From: Jiella pacifica
GTDB lineage: Bacteria > Pseudomonadota > Alphaproteobacteria > Rhizobiales > Rhizobiaceae
Direction of reading: 5' to 3'
Assembly (NCBI RefSeq): GCF_010500815.1
Contig: NZ_JAAAMG010000023.1
Span: forward strand, 30,199 to 94,198
DNA length: 64,000 nucleotides
The notes below the pieces were generated by a model. That model was not told the origin of the DNA. It searched no databases and saw only the letters and a list, made by a program, of their open reading frames with translations. Shown here in pieces: positions 52,781 to 61,331 of the stretch. The position numbers were made by a program, and so were the translations under genes. Each line of letters opens with the position of its first letter. The first letter of the stretch is position 1.

Positions 52781-53935
52781 TTGACCGATGATCCGAAGAC
52801 ACGCATCCTCGATCTCCTGCGGCAGATGACGCCGCCGGACGGTGGGGCCGACGTCGTCTCGCGCGGCCTCGTCTCCGACATCTTCATCGCCGACGGCAAG
52901 GCCTTCTTCTCGCTCACCGTGCCCGCGGCCGAGGCCCAGCGCTTCGAGCCGTTCTGCCGGGCGATCGAGGCGGCGGTGGGCAAGATTGAAAGCGTGTCGA
53001 AGGCGATGGTCGCACTGACGGCGGAAAAGGCCGCCGGCACGCCCGCGCCACGCAGTTCGGCGCCTCCGCAGCCGCCGCGCGCCGCGCCGGCCGCGCGGCC
53101 CGCCCCAGGGGGAAGGCCGCCGGCGACGAAGCCCGGCATCCCGGGGGTCGATAGAATCGTCGCCGTGGCCTCGGGCAAGGGCGGCGTCGGCAAATCGACC
53201 ACGGCTGTCAACCTGGCGCTCGGCCTCTCCCTGCTGGGGCTGAGGGTCGGCATTCTCGATGCGGACGTCTACGGCCCGTCCATTCCGCGCCTCCTCGGCC
53301 TCAAGGATAAGCCGAAGACGAGCGGCGGTCGGACCATGCTTCCGCTTGAGGCCTATGGGCTGAAGGCGATGTCCATGGGGCTGATGGTCGACGAGGAAAC
53401 CCCGATGATCTGGCGCGGCCCGATGGTCATGTCGGCGTTGACGCAGATGATGCGCGAGGTCGAATGGGGCGAACTCGACGTTCTCGTCGTCGACATGCCG
53501 CCCGGCACCGGCGACGCGCAATTGACCATGGCCCAGCAGGTGCCGCTCGCCGGCGCCGTCATCGTCTCCACCCCGCAAGACTTGGCGCTGATCGACGCGC
53601 GAAAAGGTCTTGCCATGTTTCAGAAGGTCGATGTCCGTGTTCTCGGCATCGTCGAGAACATGAGCTACTTCGTCGCCCCCGATACCGGCAACCGCTACGA
53701 CATCTTCGGCCATGGCGGCGCGAAAGCCGAGGCCGAACGGCTCGGCGTGCCGTTTCTGGGTGAGGTGCCGATCGAGATGGCGATCCGCGAAAGCTCCGAT
53801 TCGGGGCGGCCCGTCGTCGCGACCGATCCCGAGGGGCCGCACTCTGCCGCCTATCGCGACATCGCGGCGAAGGTCCTCGCCGAGCTCGAAGATTCGCGAC
53901 CAAAGTCGCGGGGACCGAGCATCGTTTTTGAATGA
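52781..53935 (+). CDS. mrp: Mrp/ApbC-type Fe-S cluster carrier ATPase
   Basis: 384 residues from a TTG at 52781, preceded by GGAG at nine bases; the open frame upstream to 51992 is antisense to the HugZ-like gene and unlikely to be coding. An N-terminal MIP18/DUF59 domain (about 1-90), then a Pro/Ala-rich linker and the Mrp ATPase: deviant Walker A 'SGKGGVGKSTTAVNLAL', 'LDADVYGPSIPRLLG', and 'DVLVVDMPPGTGDAQLT'. It delivers Fe-S clusters to apoproteins. The usual C-terminal CXXC is not seen ('IVENMSYFVAPDTG'). Confidence 0.92.
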   Translation: MTDDPKTRILDLLRQMTPPDGGADVVSRGLVSDIFIADGKAFFSLTVPAAEAQRFEPFCRAIEAAVGKIESVSKAMVALTAEKAAGTPAPRSSAPPQPPRAAPAARPAPGGRPPATKPGIPGVDRIVAVASGKGGVGKSTTAVNLALGLSLLGLRVGILDADVYGPSIPRLLGLKDKPKTSGGRTMLPLEAYGLKAMSMGLMVDEETPMIWRGPMVMSALTQMMREVEWGELDVLVVDMPPGTGDAQLTMAQQVPLAGAVIVSTPQDLALIDARKGLAMFQKVDVRVLGIVENMSYFVAPDTGNRYDIFGHGGAKAEAERLGVPFLGEVPIEMAIRESSDSGRPVVATDPEGPHSAAYRDIAAKVLAELEDSRPKSRGPSIVFE

Positions 53936-54036
53936 ATGGTCAAAATACGTGCTTGCCTTCGACAATCAAAAGCTGTCGGATGCGAGCCAGTGAGCGGACG
54001 AAAAGATCCGCCCGATCCTGACAGGAGGCATGCTGA

Positions 54037-55632
54037 ATGAATTCCCTGACCCGGCTTCTCGCCGCGACGGCCCTGACCCTGGCCCTCGGGTCGGCAGCGT
54101 CGGCCAAGACGCTCGTCTATTGTTCCGAAGCTTCGCCGGAGGGCTTCGACCCGGCGCTCTATACGGCCGGCACGACGTTCGACGCGTCTTCGCGCACGGT
54201 CTACAACCGCCTCGTCGAGTTCAAGCACGGCTCCACCGAGACCGAGCCGGGTCTCGCCGAATCCTGGGAAATCTCCGAGGACGGCACGGAATACACCTTC
54301 AAGCTCCGGCCCGACGTGAAGTTCCAGACGACCGACTTCTTCACGCCGACCCGCACGCTCAACGCCGATGACGTGATCTATTCCTTCGAGCGTCAGCTGA
54401 AGAGCGACAATCCCTGGAACCAGTATGTCGCCGGCGCCAGCTGGGAATACGCCAGCGGCATGGGCTTTCCCGATCTGATCAAGTCGATCGAGAAGGTCGA
54501 CGACCTGACCGTCAAGTTCACGCTGAACCGGCCGGAAGCGCCCTTCCTCGCCGATCTCGCGATGGATTTCGCCTCGATCATGTCGAAGGAATATGCCGAC
54601 CAGCTGAAGGAGGCCGGCAACGAGGCGACGCTGAACCAGCAGCCGCTCGGCACCGGTCCCTTCCAGTTCGTCGCCTACCAGCCGGACGCGGTGATCCGTT
54701 ACAAGGCCAATCCGGATTACTTCAAGGGCAAGCAGCCGATCGACGACCTGATCTTCGCGATCACCACCGACGCTTCGGTTCGGGCCCAGAAGCTCAAGGC
54801 CAACGAGTGCCAGATCTTCCCCTATCCGAACGCTGCCGACGTCGAGTCGCTGAAGAGCGATCCGAATCTCGAAGTGCCGAGCCAGGAAGGCCTCAACGTC
54901 GCCTACATGGCCTACAACACCACCCAGGCGCCGTTCGACAAGGTCGAGGTCCGCAAGGCCCTCAACATGGCGATCAACAAGCAGGCGATCATCGACGCGG
55001 TGTTCCAGGGCGCGGCCGTGCCGGCCAAGAACCCGATCCCGCCGACGATGTGGTCCTATAACGACACCGTCCAGGACGATCCGTATGATCCGGAGAAGTC
55101 CAAGCAGATGCTGAAGGACGCCGGCGTCGAGAACCTCTCGATGAAGATCTGGGCGATGCCCGTCTCGCGGCCCTACATGCTCAACGCCCGCCGCGCGGCG
55201 GAGCTGATGCAGGCCGATCTCCAGAAGGTCGGCGTTTCGGCCGAGATCGTCTCCTACGAGTGGGGCGAGTATCTGGAGAAGTCGAAGGCCAAGGACCGTG
55301 ACGGCGCGGCGATGCTCGGCTGGACCGGCGACAACGGCGATCCGGACAACTTCCTCGATACGCTGCTCGGCTGTGAAGCCGTCGGCGGCAACAACCGCGC
55401 CCAGTGGTGCGACGAGGAGTTCGATGCCTTGGTCAAGAAGGCCAAGGTCACCTCGGATCAGGCCGAGCGCACCAAGCTCTACGAACAGGCGCAGGTGGTC
55501 TTCAAGGAGAAGGCGCCCTGGCTGACCATCGACCATTCGACGGTGTTCATGCCGATGCAGAAGTCGGTGAAGAACTTCCATCAGGATCCGCTTGGCTATC
55601 ACCGCTTCGACGACGTCGACATCGCGGAATGA
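54037..55632 (+). CDS. dppA: Dipeptide-type ABC transporter substrate-binding protein
   Basis: 531 residues, solute-binding family 5. A signal peptide (LTRLLAATALTLALGSAASA) is followed by 'KTLVYCSEASPEGFDPALYTAGTTFDASSRTVYNRLVEF', an N-terminal pattern typical of DppA-like dipeptide binders. It contains paired Cys near 'ANECQIFPYP' and 'LLGCEAVGGNNRAQWCDEEFD'. It binds di- or oligopeptides (or related ligands such as heme or 5-aminolevulinate) in the periplasm. First gene of the operon to 61196. Confidence 0.92.
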   Translation: MNSLTRLLAATALTLALGSAASAKTLVYCSEASPEGFDPALYTAGTTFDASSRTVYNRLVEFKHGSTETEPGLAESWEISEDGTEYTFKLRPDVKFQTTDFFTPTRTLNADDVIYSFERQLKSDNPWNQYVAGASWEYASGMGFPDLIKSIEKVDDLTVKFTLNRPEAPFLADLAMDFASIMSKEYADQLKEAGNEATLNQQPLGTGPFQFVAYQPDAVIRYKANPDYFKGKQPIDDLIFAITTDASVRAQKLKANECQIFPYPNAADVESLKSDPNLEVPSQEGLNVAYMAYNTTQAPFDKVEVRKALNMAINKQAIIDAVFQGAAVPAKNPIPPTMWSYNDTVQDDPYDPEKSKQMLKDAGVENLSMKIWAMPVSRPYMLNARRAAELMQADLQKVGVSAEIVSYEWGEYLEKSKAKDRDGAAMLGWTGDNGDPDNFLDTLLGCEAVGGNNRAQWCDEEFDALVKKAKVTSDQAERTKLYEQAQVVFKEKAPWLTIDHSTVFMPMQKSVKNFHQDPLGYHRFDDVDIAE

Positions 55633-55703
55633 TCCCGGCGACCGGTCTTTGAATGGGCAAGGGGCGGCTCCGGCCGCCCTTTGCGACTTGAGGCGAAGCG
55701 CTG

Positions 55704-56552
55704 ATGCACGCGACTCACCCGTTTCACTCCCGCATCCTGTTGGCCTTCGATTTCGACTGGACGCTCGGGGAGGATTCCTTCGAGCGGCTCGTCGCCGTCA
55801 TGGGCCTCGATGTCGAGGCGTGGAAGGAGGATTTCTACCACCCGCTCGGCGGCGCCGGCTGGGACGACATCCTGGCGAAGTTCGAGGGGCTTCGGCGGAT
55901 GTGCGAGGCGGCAGGCAGCGGGATCACCATCGAAGCGGCGCGCGAGGCAGGGCGCACGACCAAAGGGTTCGACGGCGCCGAGACGATGCCCCGGCGGCTG
56001 CGCGACATCGCCGAGCGCATCGACCCTGAGGTGCGGCTCGAATTCGCCATCGTCTCGTCCGGCTATCTCGACGTCTTCGGGGCCCATCCGATCGCCGCTG
56101 CCTTCGATCGCCGGTACGGCTCGGAATTCGACGTCGGTGAAGACGGGCCTGTGCGCGGCGTCAGGAAGATGATTTCGCACCCGGAAAAGGTGCGCTACAT
56201 CCAAGCTCTTGCCAAGGGGATCGATCTTGGCGGCTCGAACGCGCCGTCGCGGACCGAGGCGGACCTCCCCGAGGAAGAGCAGCGCGTCGCCTTCGATCAG
56301 CTGATCTATGTCGGCGACGGCGCATCGGATCTCCAGGCCTTCGGCTTCGTCCGCGAAAACGGCGGGTTTGCCCTGGCGGTCTCCCGTGACGGCGGGTTTT
56401 CGGCCGAGACCGAGATGCTCCGCGCCCAGCGGCCCGACGCCCTGGCGCCGCCGGGCTACGCGGACGGCTCGCCGCTGTTCGAGATCCTCGCCCATGCGGT
56501 GCGGTCCCATGCCTCGCGGATCGCGCTGCGCAGGCTTGGGCGCGACGCGTGA
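55704..56552 (+). CDS. HAD-superfamily phosphatase within the dpp operon
   Basis: 282 residues. HAD motif I DFDWTLGED (Asp14, Asp16), motif II Ser in 'AIVSSGYLDVF', Lys in 'PEKVRYI', and motif III 'VGDGASDLQAF'. A helical cap lies between. Cytoplasmic phosphatase related to the phosphoserine phosphatase-like group. Placed between the binding-protein and permease genes, 71 bp after dppA and 69 bp before dppB, so probably co-expressed. Its link to peptide uptake is unclear. Confidence 0.87.
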   Translation: MHATHPFHSRILLAFDFDWTLGEDSFERLVAVMGLDVEAWKEDFYHPLGGAGWDDILAKFEGLRRMCEAAGSGITIEAAREAGRTTKGFDGAETMPRRLRDIAERIDPEVRLEFAIVSSGYLDVFGAHPIAAAFDRRYGSEFDVGEDGPVRGVRKMISHPEKVRYIQALAKGIDLGGSNAPSRTEADLPEEEQRVAFDQLIYVGDGASDLQAFGFVRENGGFALAVSRDGGFSAETEMLRAQRPDALAPPGYADGSPLFEILAHAVRSHASRIALRRLGRDA

Positions 56553-56621
56553 CATCATTTCGCGGCCGGGCGATACCGGCCTCGTAGACAAGAACAAAAT
56601 CGACCTGACTTTAGGGGCACC

Positions 56622-57629
56622 ATGCAGCGCTTTCTGATCTCGCGCATCGCCGTCCTGATCCCGACCTTCATCGGCGTCTCGATCATCGCTTTCGCCTTCA
56701 TCCGGCTCCTGCCCGGCGATCCCGTGCAGATGCTCGCCGGCGAACGGGTGGTCTCGCCCGAGCGCCACGCTGCGATCATGCAGCAGCTCGGCTTCGACCG
56801 GCCGCTCGTGATCCAGTATCTGTCCTATCTCTGGGGCCTCCTGCAGGGCGATTTCGGCACCTCGATCGTCACCAAGCGCGGCGTCCTGTCGGAGTTCTTC
56901 ACGCTGTTTCCGGCAACGCTCGAATTGTCCTTCTGCGCCATCCTCATCGCCGTCTTCCTCGGCGTGCCGGCCGGCGTCTTCGCGGCGGTCAAGCGCGGAT
57001 CGTGGTTCGACCAGTCGGTAATGGGCGCCGCGCTCGTCGGCTATTCCATGCCGATCTTCTGGTGGGGGCTACTCCTCATCATCCTGTTTTCCGGCGTGCT
57101 GCAATGGACGCCGGTTTCGGGGCGGATCTCGCTGCTCTACTATTTCCCGCAGGCCACCGGCTTCATGCTGATCGACTCGCTGATGTCGGATCAGAAGGGC
57201 GCCTTTCTCTCGGCGCTGTCGCATCTGATCCTGCCGTCGATCGTCCTGGCGACGATCCCGCTCGCCGTCATCGCCCGGCAGACCCGCTCGGCGATGCTTG
57301 AGGTCCTCGGCGAGGACTACGTCCGCACCGCCAAGGCGAAGGGGCTTTCCCGCGGCCGCGTCGTCGGCGTCCATGCGCTGCGCAACGCTCTGATCCCCGT
57401 GGTCACGACGATCGGCCTGCAGGTCGGCGTGCTGATGGCCGGCGCGATCCTCACCGAATCGATCTTCTCCTGGCCGGGCATCGGCAAGTGGATGGTCGAC
57501 AGCGTCTTTCGCCGCGACTACCCGGTGGTCCAGGGAGGTCTCTTGCTGATCGCGATGATCATCATGTTCGTCAATCTCGTCGTCGACATCCTTTACGGGG
57601 TGATCAATCCGCGCGTCCGGGCAGGGTAG
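56622..57629 (+). CDS. dppB: Dipeptide-type ABC transporter permease (DppB)
   Basis: 335 residues. Starts 'MQRFLISRIAVLIPTFIGVSIIAFAFIRLLPGDPVQMLAGE', as all DppB/OppB proteins do. Six membrane helices and the ATPase-coupling EAA loop 'VLGEDYVRTAKAKGLSRGRVVGVHALRNALIPVVT'. It pairs with DppC, whose gene begins 10 bp later. Confidence 0.95.
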   Translation: MQRFLISRIAVLIPTFIGVSIIAFAFIRLLPGDPVQMLAGERVVSPERHAAIMQQLGFDRPLVIQYLSYLWGLLQGDFGTSIVTKRGVLSEFFTLFPATLELSFCAILIAVFLGVPAGVFAAVKRGSWFDQSVMGAALVGYSMPIFWWGLLLIILFSGVLQWTPVSGRISLLYYFPQATGFMLIDSLMSDQKGAFLSALSHLILPSIVLATIPLAVIARQTRSAMLEVLGEDYVRTAKAKGLSRGRVVGVHALRNALIPVVTTIGLQVGVLMAGAILTESIFSWPGIGKWMVDSVFRRDYPVVQGGLLLIAMIIMFVNLVVDILYGVINPRVRAG

Positions 57630-57639
57630 GAGAGCCGCC

Positions 57640-58581
57640 ATGAGCCATATCAGCGCGCAGGAAGCCGAAGAAGGCGTCGGCACCGACCTTCCCGACCGCC
57701 GGCCGAAAAAGAGCGTCCGCCGGCAGATGCTGGAGGAATTCTGGCACTATTTCTCCGAAAACAAGGGAGCCGTGCTCGGCCTCGTCGTCTTCATCCTCAT
57801 CGTCCTGACGGCGATCGCCGCGCCGTTGATCGCGCCGCATTCGCCGATCGCCACCAACAGCCAGGCCCAGCTGGTGCCGCCGGTCTGGCAGGATGGCGGC
57901 AGTTGGTCCTATCTCCTCGGCACCGACGCGATCGGCCGCGACATGCTCTCGCGGCTTCTGTTCGGGGCGCAATATTCGCTGTTCATCGGCGTCGTCGTCG
58001 TCGTCGTCGCGGTGACGGTCGGCATCTCCGTCGGCCTCGTCGCCGGCTATTACGGCGGCTGGATCGACACCGTCATCATGCGGGTGATGGACGTCATCCT
58101 CGCCTTCCCCTCGCTGCTGCTCGCCCTCGTCCTCGTCGCCGTCCTCGGGCCGGGCCTCACCAATGCGATGATCGCCATCGCCCTCGTCCTGCAGCCGCAC
58201 TTCGTCCGGCTGACGCGGGCCTCGGTGATGGCCGAGAAGCGGCGCGAATACGTCACCGCGGCGAAGGTCGTCGGCGCCAGCCCCTTCCGGCTGATGGTGG
58301 TGACGATCCTGCCGAACTGCCTTGGCCCGCTGATCGTCCAGGCGACCCTGTCCTTCTCCAACGCCATCCTCGACGCCGCCGCCCTCGGCTTCCTCGGCAT
58401 GGGCGCCCAGCCGCCGACGCCCGAATGGGGCACCATGCTTGCCGAGGCGCGGGAGTTCATCCTCCGAGCCTGGTGGGTGGTGACCTTCCCGGGCCTCGCC
58501 ATCCTCGTCACCGTGCTCGCCATCAACCTTGTCGGCGACGGCCTCCGGGATGCCCTCGATCCGAAGATGAAGCGGAGCTGA
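57640..58581 (+). CDS. dppC: Dipeptide-type ABC transporter permease (DppC)
   Basis: 313 residues. A cytoplasmic N terminus, a first helix (AVLGLVVFILIVLTAIAAPLIAP), 'LLGTDAIGRDMLSRLLFGAQYSLFIG' and the EAA loop 'KRREYVTAAKVVGASPFRLMVVTILPNCLGPLIV' identify DppC/OppC. The stop lies one base before the start of the next gene. Confidence 0.95.
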   Translation: MSHISAQEAEEGVGTDLPDRRPKKSVRRQMLEEFWHYFSENKGAVLGLVVFILIVLTAIAAPLIAPHSPIATNSQAQLVPPVWQDGGSWSYLLGTDAIGRDMLSRLLFGAQYSLFIGVVVVVVAVTVGISVGLVAGYYGGWIDTVIMRVMDVILAFPSLLLALVLVAVLGPGLTNAMIAIALVLQPHFVRLTRASVMAEKRREYVTAAKVVGASPFRLMVVTILPNCLGPLIVQATLSFSNAILDAAALGFLGMGAQPPTPEWGTMLAEAREFILRAWWVVTFPGLAILVTVLAINLVGDGLRDALDPKMKRS

Positions 58582-58582
58582 G

Positions 58583-59152
58583 ATGAGCGCCTTCGTCGGC
58601 CTCCTCGGCGTCCTCCTCGGCGCGTTTCTTGGCAAGGGCCTTGAGCGTTTGCTTGATCTGCGCCGCCGGCGCGACCGGCAGATCGATATGGTGTTCGCGC
58701 TCCATGCGGAGATCTCCGCCGGCCAGAGTGCCGTCAGCGACCAGAATGCGCAGGATGAGGCGGCCTATTTCCTCGCTAACGAAGACCCAGTTGCGCCTGC
58801 CGATCGCAGCGATTTCGTGTTTGACAGTCTGAAAACCGACATCTCGATCTTGCCGCAACCCGTCGTGCATCAGATCGTGCTGTATTACCGGCTTGCCGAG
58901 CAGTCGAATCTGATGACGGAATTTTTGACGTCCGAGGCCTATCGGAGGCAAAGTCCCGAAGAGCGGCTCCGCTATCGGCGGAGCATGCTTGCAGGTCTCG
59001 AGGACCAGCGGATCGCTGCTTCGGCAGCGCTGGATGCTCTCGAGTCATATATATCTGATTGCGGATTGACCGTCCCCCAGCGAAGCCGGGTCGCGTCAAA
59101 CGAAGGGTCTAATCGGTCCGATCATCGCAAACCACCTCATGTCTCGACATGA
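58583..59152 (+). CDS. Unknown membrane-anchored protein inside the dpp operon
   Basis: 189 residues. A short N-terminal membrane segment (FVGLLGVLLGAFLGKGLERLL) is followed by a basic patch and a helical domain with no recognised family; the C terminus is Ser/Arg/His-rich and probably disordered. It starts 1 bp after dppC and ends 35 bp before dppD. The lower part (from about 58780) is visibly less G+C-rich than the surrounding transporter genes, suggesting a later insertion. Function unknown. Confidence 0.7.
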   Translation: MSAFVGLLGVLLGAFLGKGLERLLDLRRRRDRQIDMVFALHAEISAGQSAVSDQNAQDEAAYFLANEDPVAPADRSDFVFDSLKTDISILPQPVVHQIVLYYRLAEQSNLMTEFLTSEAYRRQSPEERLRYRRSMLAGLEDQRIAASAALDALESYISDCGLTVPQRSRVASNEGSNRSDHRKPPHVST

Positions 59153-59187
59153 CCCATATAGCCTCTTTCATCGGCTGAAGTAAGACC

Positions 59188-60168
59188 ATGCCCCTGCTCT
59201 CCCTCCGCAACCTCTCCGTCACCTTCGACACCGCCTCCGGCCCGTTCAAGGCCGTCGACGGCGTCGACATCACCGTCGAGCCCGGCGAAGTGCTCGGCAT
59301 CGTCGGGGAGTCCGGCTCCGGCAAGTCGGTGGCGATGCTCGGCCTGATGGGCCTGCTCCCACCATCCGCCACGGTCACCGCCGACGAGATCGCCTTCGAG
59401 GGCCGCGACATGAGGGCGATGTCCGGCCGCGAGCGGCGCAAGATCATCGGCAACGAGATTGCGATGATCTTCCAGGAGCCGATGTCGAGCCTCAATCCCT
59501 GCTTCACGGTCGGCTACCAGATCAAGGAGGCGCTGAAGGCGCACACCGATCTCGACCGCAAGGGCCGCCAGACCCGCGCCATCGAGCTGATGAACGCCGT
59601 CGGCATCCCCGAGCCCGAGCGCCGGCTTTCGGCCTTTCCGCACCAGATGTCCGGCGGGATGAGCCAGCGGGTGATGATCGCCATGGCGACCGCCTGCAAT
59701 CCGAAGCTCCTCATCGCCGACGAGCCAACGACGGCGCTCGACGTCACCATCCAGGCGCAGATCCTCGATCTCCTGCTGGATCTGCAGAAGGATCGCGGCA
59801 TGGCGATGATCCTGATCACCCACGACATGGGGGTGATCGCCGAGACGGCCGAGCGCGTCGTCGTGCAATATGCCGGCCAGCAGGTGGAGCGCCAGCCGGT
59901 CTCGACCCTGTTCGACCAGCCGCACCACCCTTATACCGCGGCGCTGCTCGCCGCGATCCCCGAGCGCTCGACGGGCTCGCGCCTGCCGACCATTCCCGGC
60001 GTCGTGCCGGGGCAGGGGGACCGGCCGGACGGCTGCCTGTTCAACCCGCGCTGCGATAAGGCCGACGAGCGGTGCCGCACCGTCGTCCCGCCGCGCCAGC
60101 CGGCGAGCCTCGGCGAGGCGCTCTGCCACTATCCGCTGAACCACCCCGCAAGCGCGAGTGCCGCCTGA
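59188..60168 (+). CDS. dppD: Dipeptide-type ABC transporter ATPase (DppD)
   Basis: 326 residues. Walker A GESGSGKSV, Q-loop 'MIFQEPMSSLNP', signature 'MSGGMSQRVMIAMA', Walker B 'LLIADEPTTALD'. The C-terminal oligopeptide-family tail with four-Cys-type pattern 'GCLFNPRCDKADERCRTVVP' probably binds an Fe-S cluster. Stop and dppF start overlap by one base (TGATG). Confidence 0.95.
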   Translation: MPLLSLRNLSVTFDTASGPFKAVDGVDITVEPGEVLGIVGESGSGKSVAMLGLMGLLPPSATVTADEIAFEGRDMRAMSGRERRKIIGNEIAMIFQEPMSSLNPCFTVGYQIKEALKAHTDLDRKGRQTRAIELMNAVGIPEPERRLSAFPHQMSGGMSQRVMIAMATACNPKLLIADEPTTALDVTIQAQILDLLLDLQKDRGMAMILITHDMGVIAETAERVVVQYAGQQVERQPVSTLFDQPHHPYTAALLAAIPERSTGSRLPTIPGVVPGQGDRPDGCLFNPRCDKADERCRTVVPPRQPASLGEALCHYPLNHPASASAA

Positions 60169-61196
60169 TGGACGCCCCGACCAACGCCCCCACGAGAGCA
60201 TCCACGACAGCTTCGGCGAAAGCGATCGTCACCGCCACCGACGTCAGCCAGGTGTACGAGGTGCGCCGCGGCTTCTTCGCCAAGCCCCTCGGCCTCAAGG
60301 CCGTCAAGGATGCGAGCTTCACCGTGGAGGAGGGCGAGACGCTGGCGATCGTCGGCGAGAGCGGCTGCGGCAAGTCGACCCTCGCCCGCATGCTGACGAT
60401 GATCGAGACGCCGTCCGAGGGCGCGCTCGTCATCGACGGCGTCACGGTCAGCGGCGATGATCCCGGCGATCTGAAGAAGCTGCGCTCCACCGTGCAGATC
60501 GTCTTCCAGAACCCCTACGGGGCCTTGAACCCGCGCCAGAAGGTCGGCTCGATCATCGAGGAGCCGCTGAAGATCAACACCAGGCTGTCGGCCGCCGAGC
60601 GCCGGCAGAAGGCCGAGGCCGCGCTCGCCGAGGTCGGCCTTCGCCCGGAGCATTACGGCCGCTATCCGCACATGTTCTCCGGCGGCCAGCGCCAGCGCAT
60701 CGCGATCGCCCGGGCGATCATCCTCGAGCCGAAGATCCTCGTCCTCGACGAGCCGGTCTCGGCGCTGGACGTCTCGATCCAGGCGCAGATCCTCAACCTC
60801 CTCGCCGACCTGCAGGACCGCCTCGGCCTCACCTACATCTTCATCAGCCACGATCTCTCGGTGGTCAAACACGTCGCCGACCGCGTCATGGTCATGTATC
60901 TCGGCCGGCCCGTCGAGATCGCCCCGGTGGACGCCCTCTACGCCACGCCCCTCCACCCCTACACCCGCGCTCTCCTCTCCGCGACGCCCGCCACCGACCC
61001 GGCGTCCAAGGGCCAGCGCATCCGCCTTACCGGCGAACTCCCCTCACCGATCAGCCCGCCGCCGGGCTGCTCCTTCAACCCCCGCTGTCCCTATGCGAAC
61101 GACCGCTGCCGGAGCGAGCGGCCGGAACTCACGACGCATGGCGCGACGCGGGTGGCGTGCTTTGCGGTGGAGGAGGGGAGGATTGATGGGGTGTGA
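60168..61196 (+). CDS. dppF: Dipeptide-type ABC transporter ATPase (DppF)
   Basis: 342 residues from the ATG at 60168. Walker A GESGCGKST, Q-loop 'IVFQNPYGALNPRQKVGSI', signature 'FSGGQRQRIAIARA', Walker B 'ILVLDEPVSALD', and the C-terminal 'GCSFNPRCPYANDRCRSERP' tail. Second ATPase of the transporter. About 25 extra Thr/Ala-rich residues precede the usual family start. Last gene of the operon. Confidence 0.94.
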   Translation: MDAPTNAPTRASTTASAKAIVTATDVSQVYEVRRGFFAKPLGLKAVKDASFTVEEGETLAIVGESGCGKSTLARMLTMIETPSEGALVIDGVTVSGDDPGDLKKLRSTVQIVFQNPYGALNPRQKVGSIIEEPLKINTRLSAAERRQKAEAALAEVGLRPEHYGRYPHMFSGGQRQRIAIARAIILEPKILVLDEPVSALDVSIQAQILNLLADLQDRLGLTYIFISHDLSVVKHVADRVMVMYLGRPVEIAPVDALYATPLHPYTRALLSATPATDPASKGQRIRLTGELPSPISPPPGCSFNPRCPYANDRCRSERPELTTHGATRVACFAVEEGRIDGV

Positions 61197-61331
61197 TGGG
61201 GAAGGAATGGGCCGGAAGCGGACTTGCAGCTTTCCCAACGCGGCAGAGCAAAGCTACCGGGCCTATTGAAAGGCTTACAACCACGCTCGATGATTATGGC
61301 GGCCTCAAGCCTCAAGGAGCGAATGGACACC

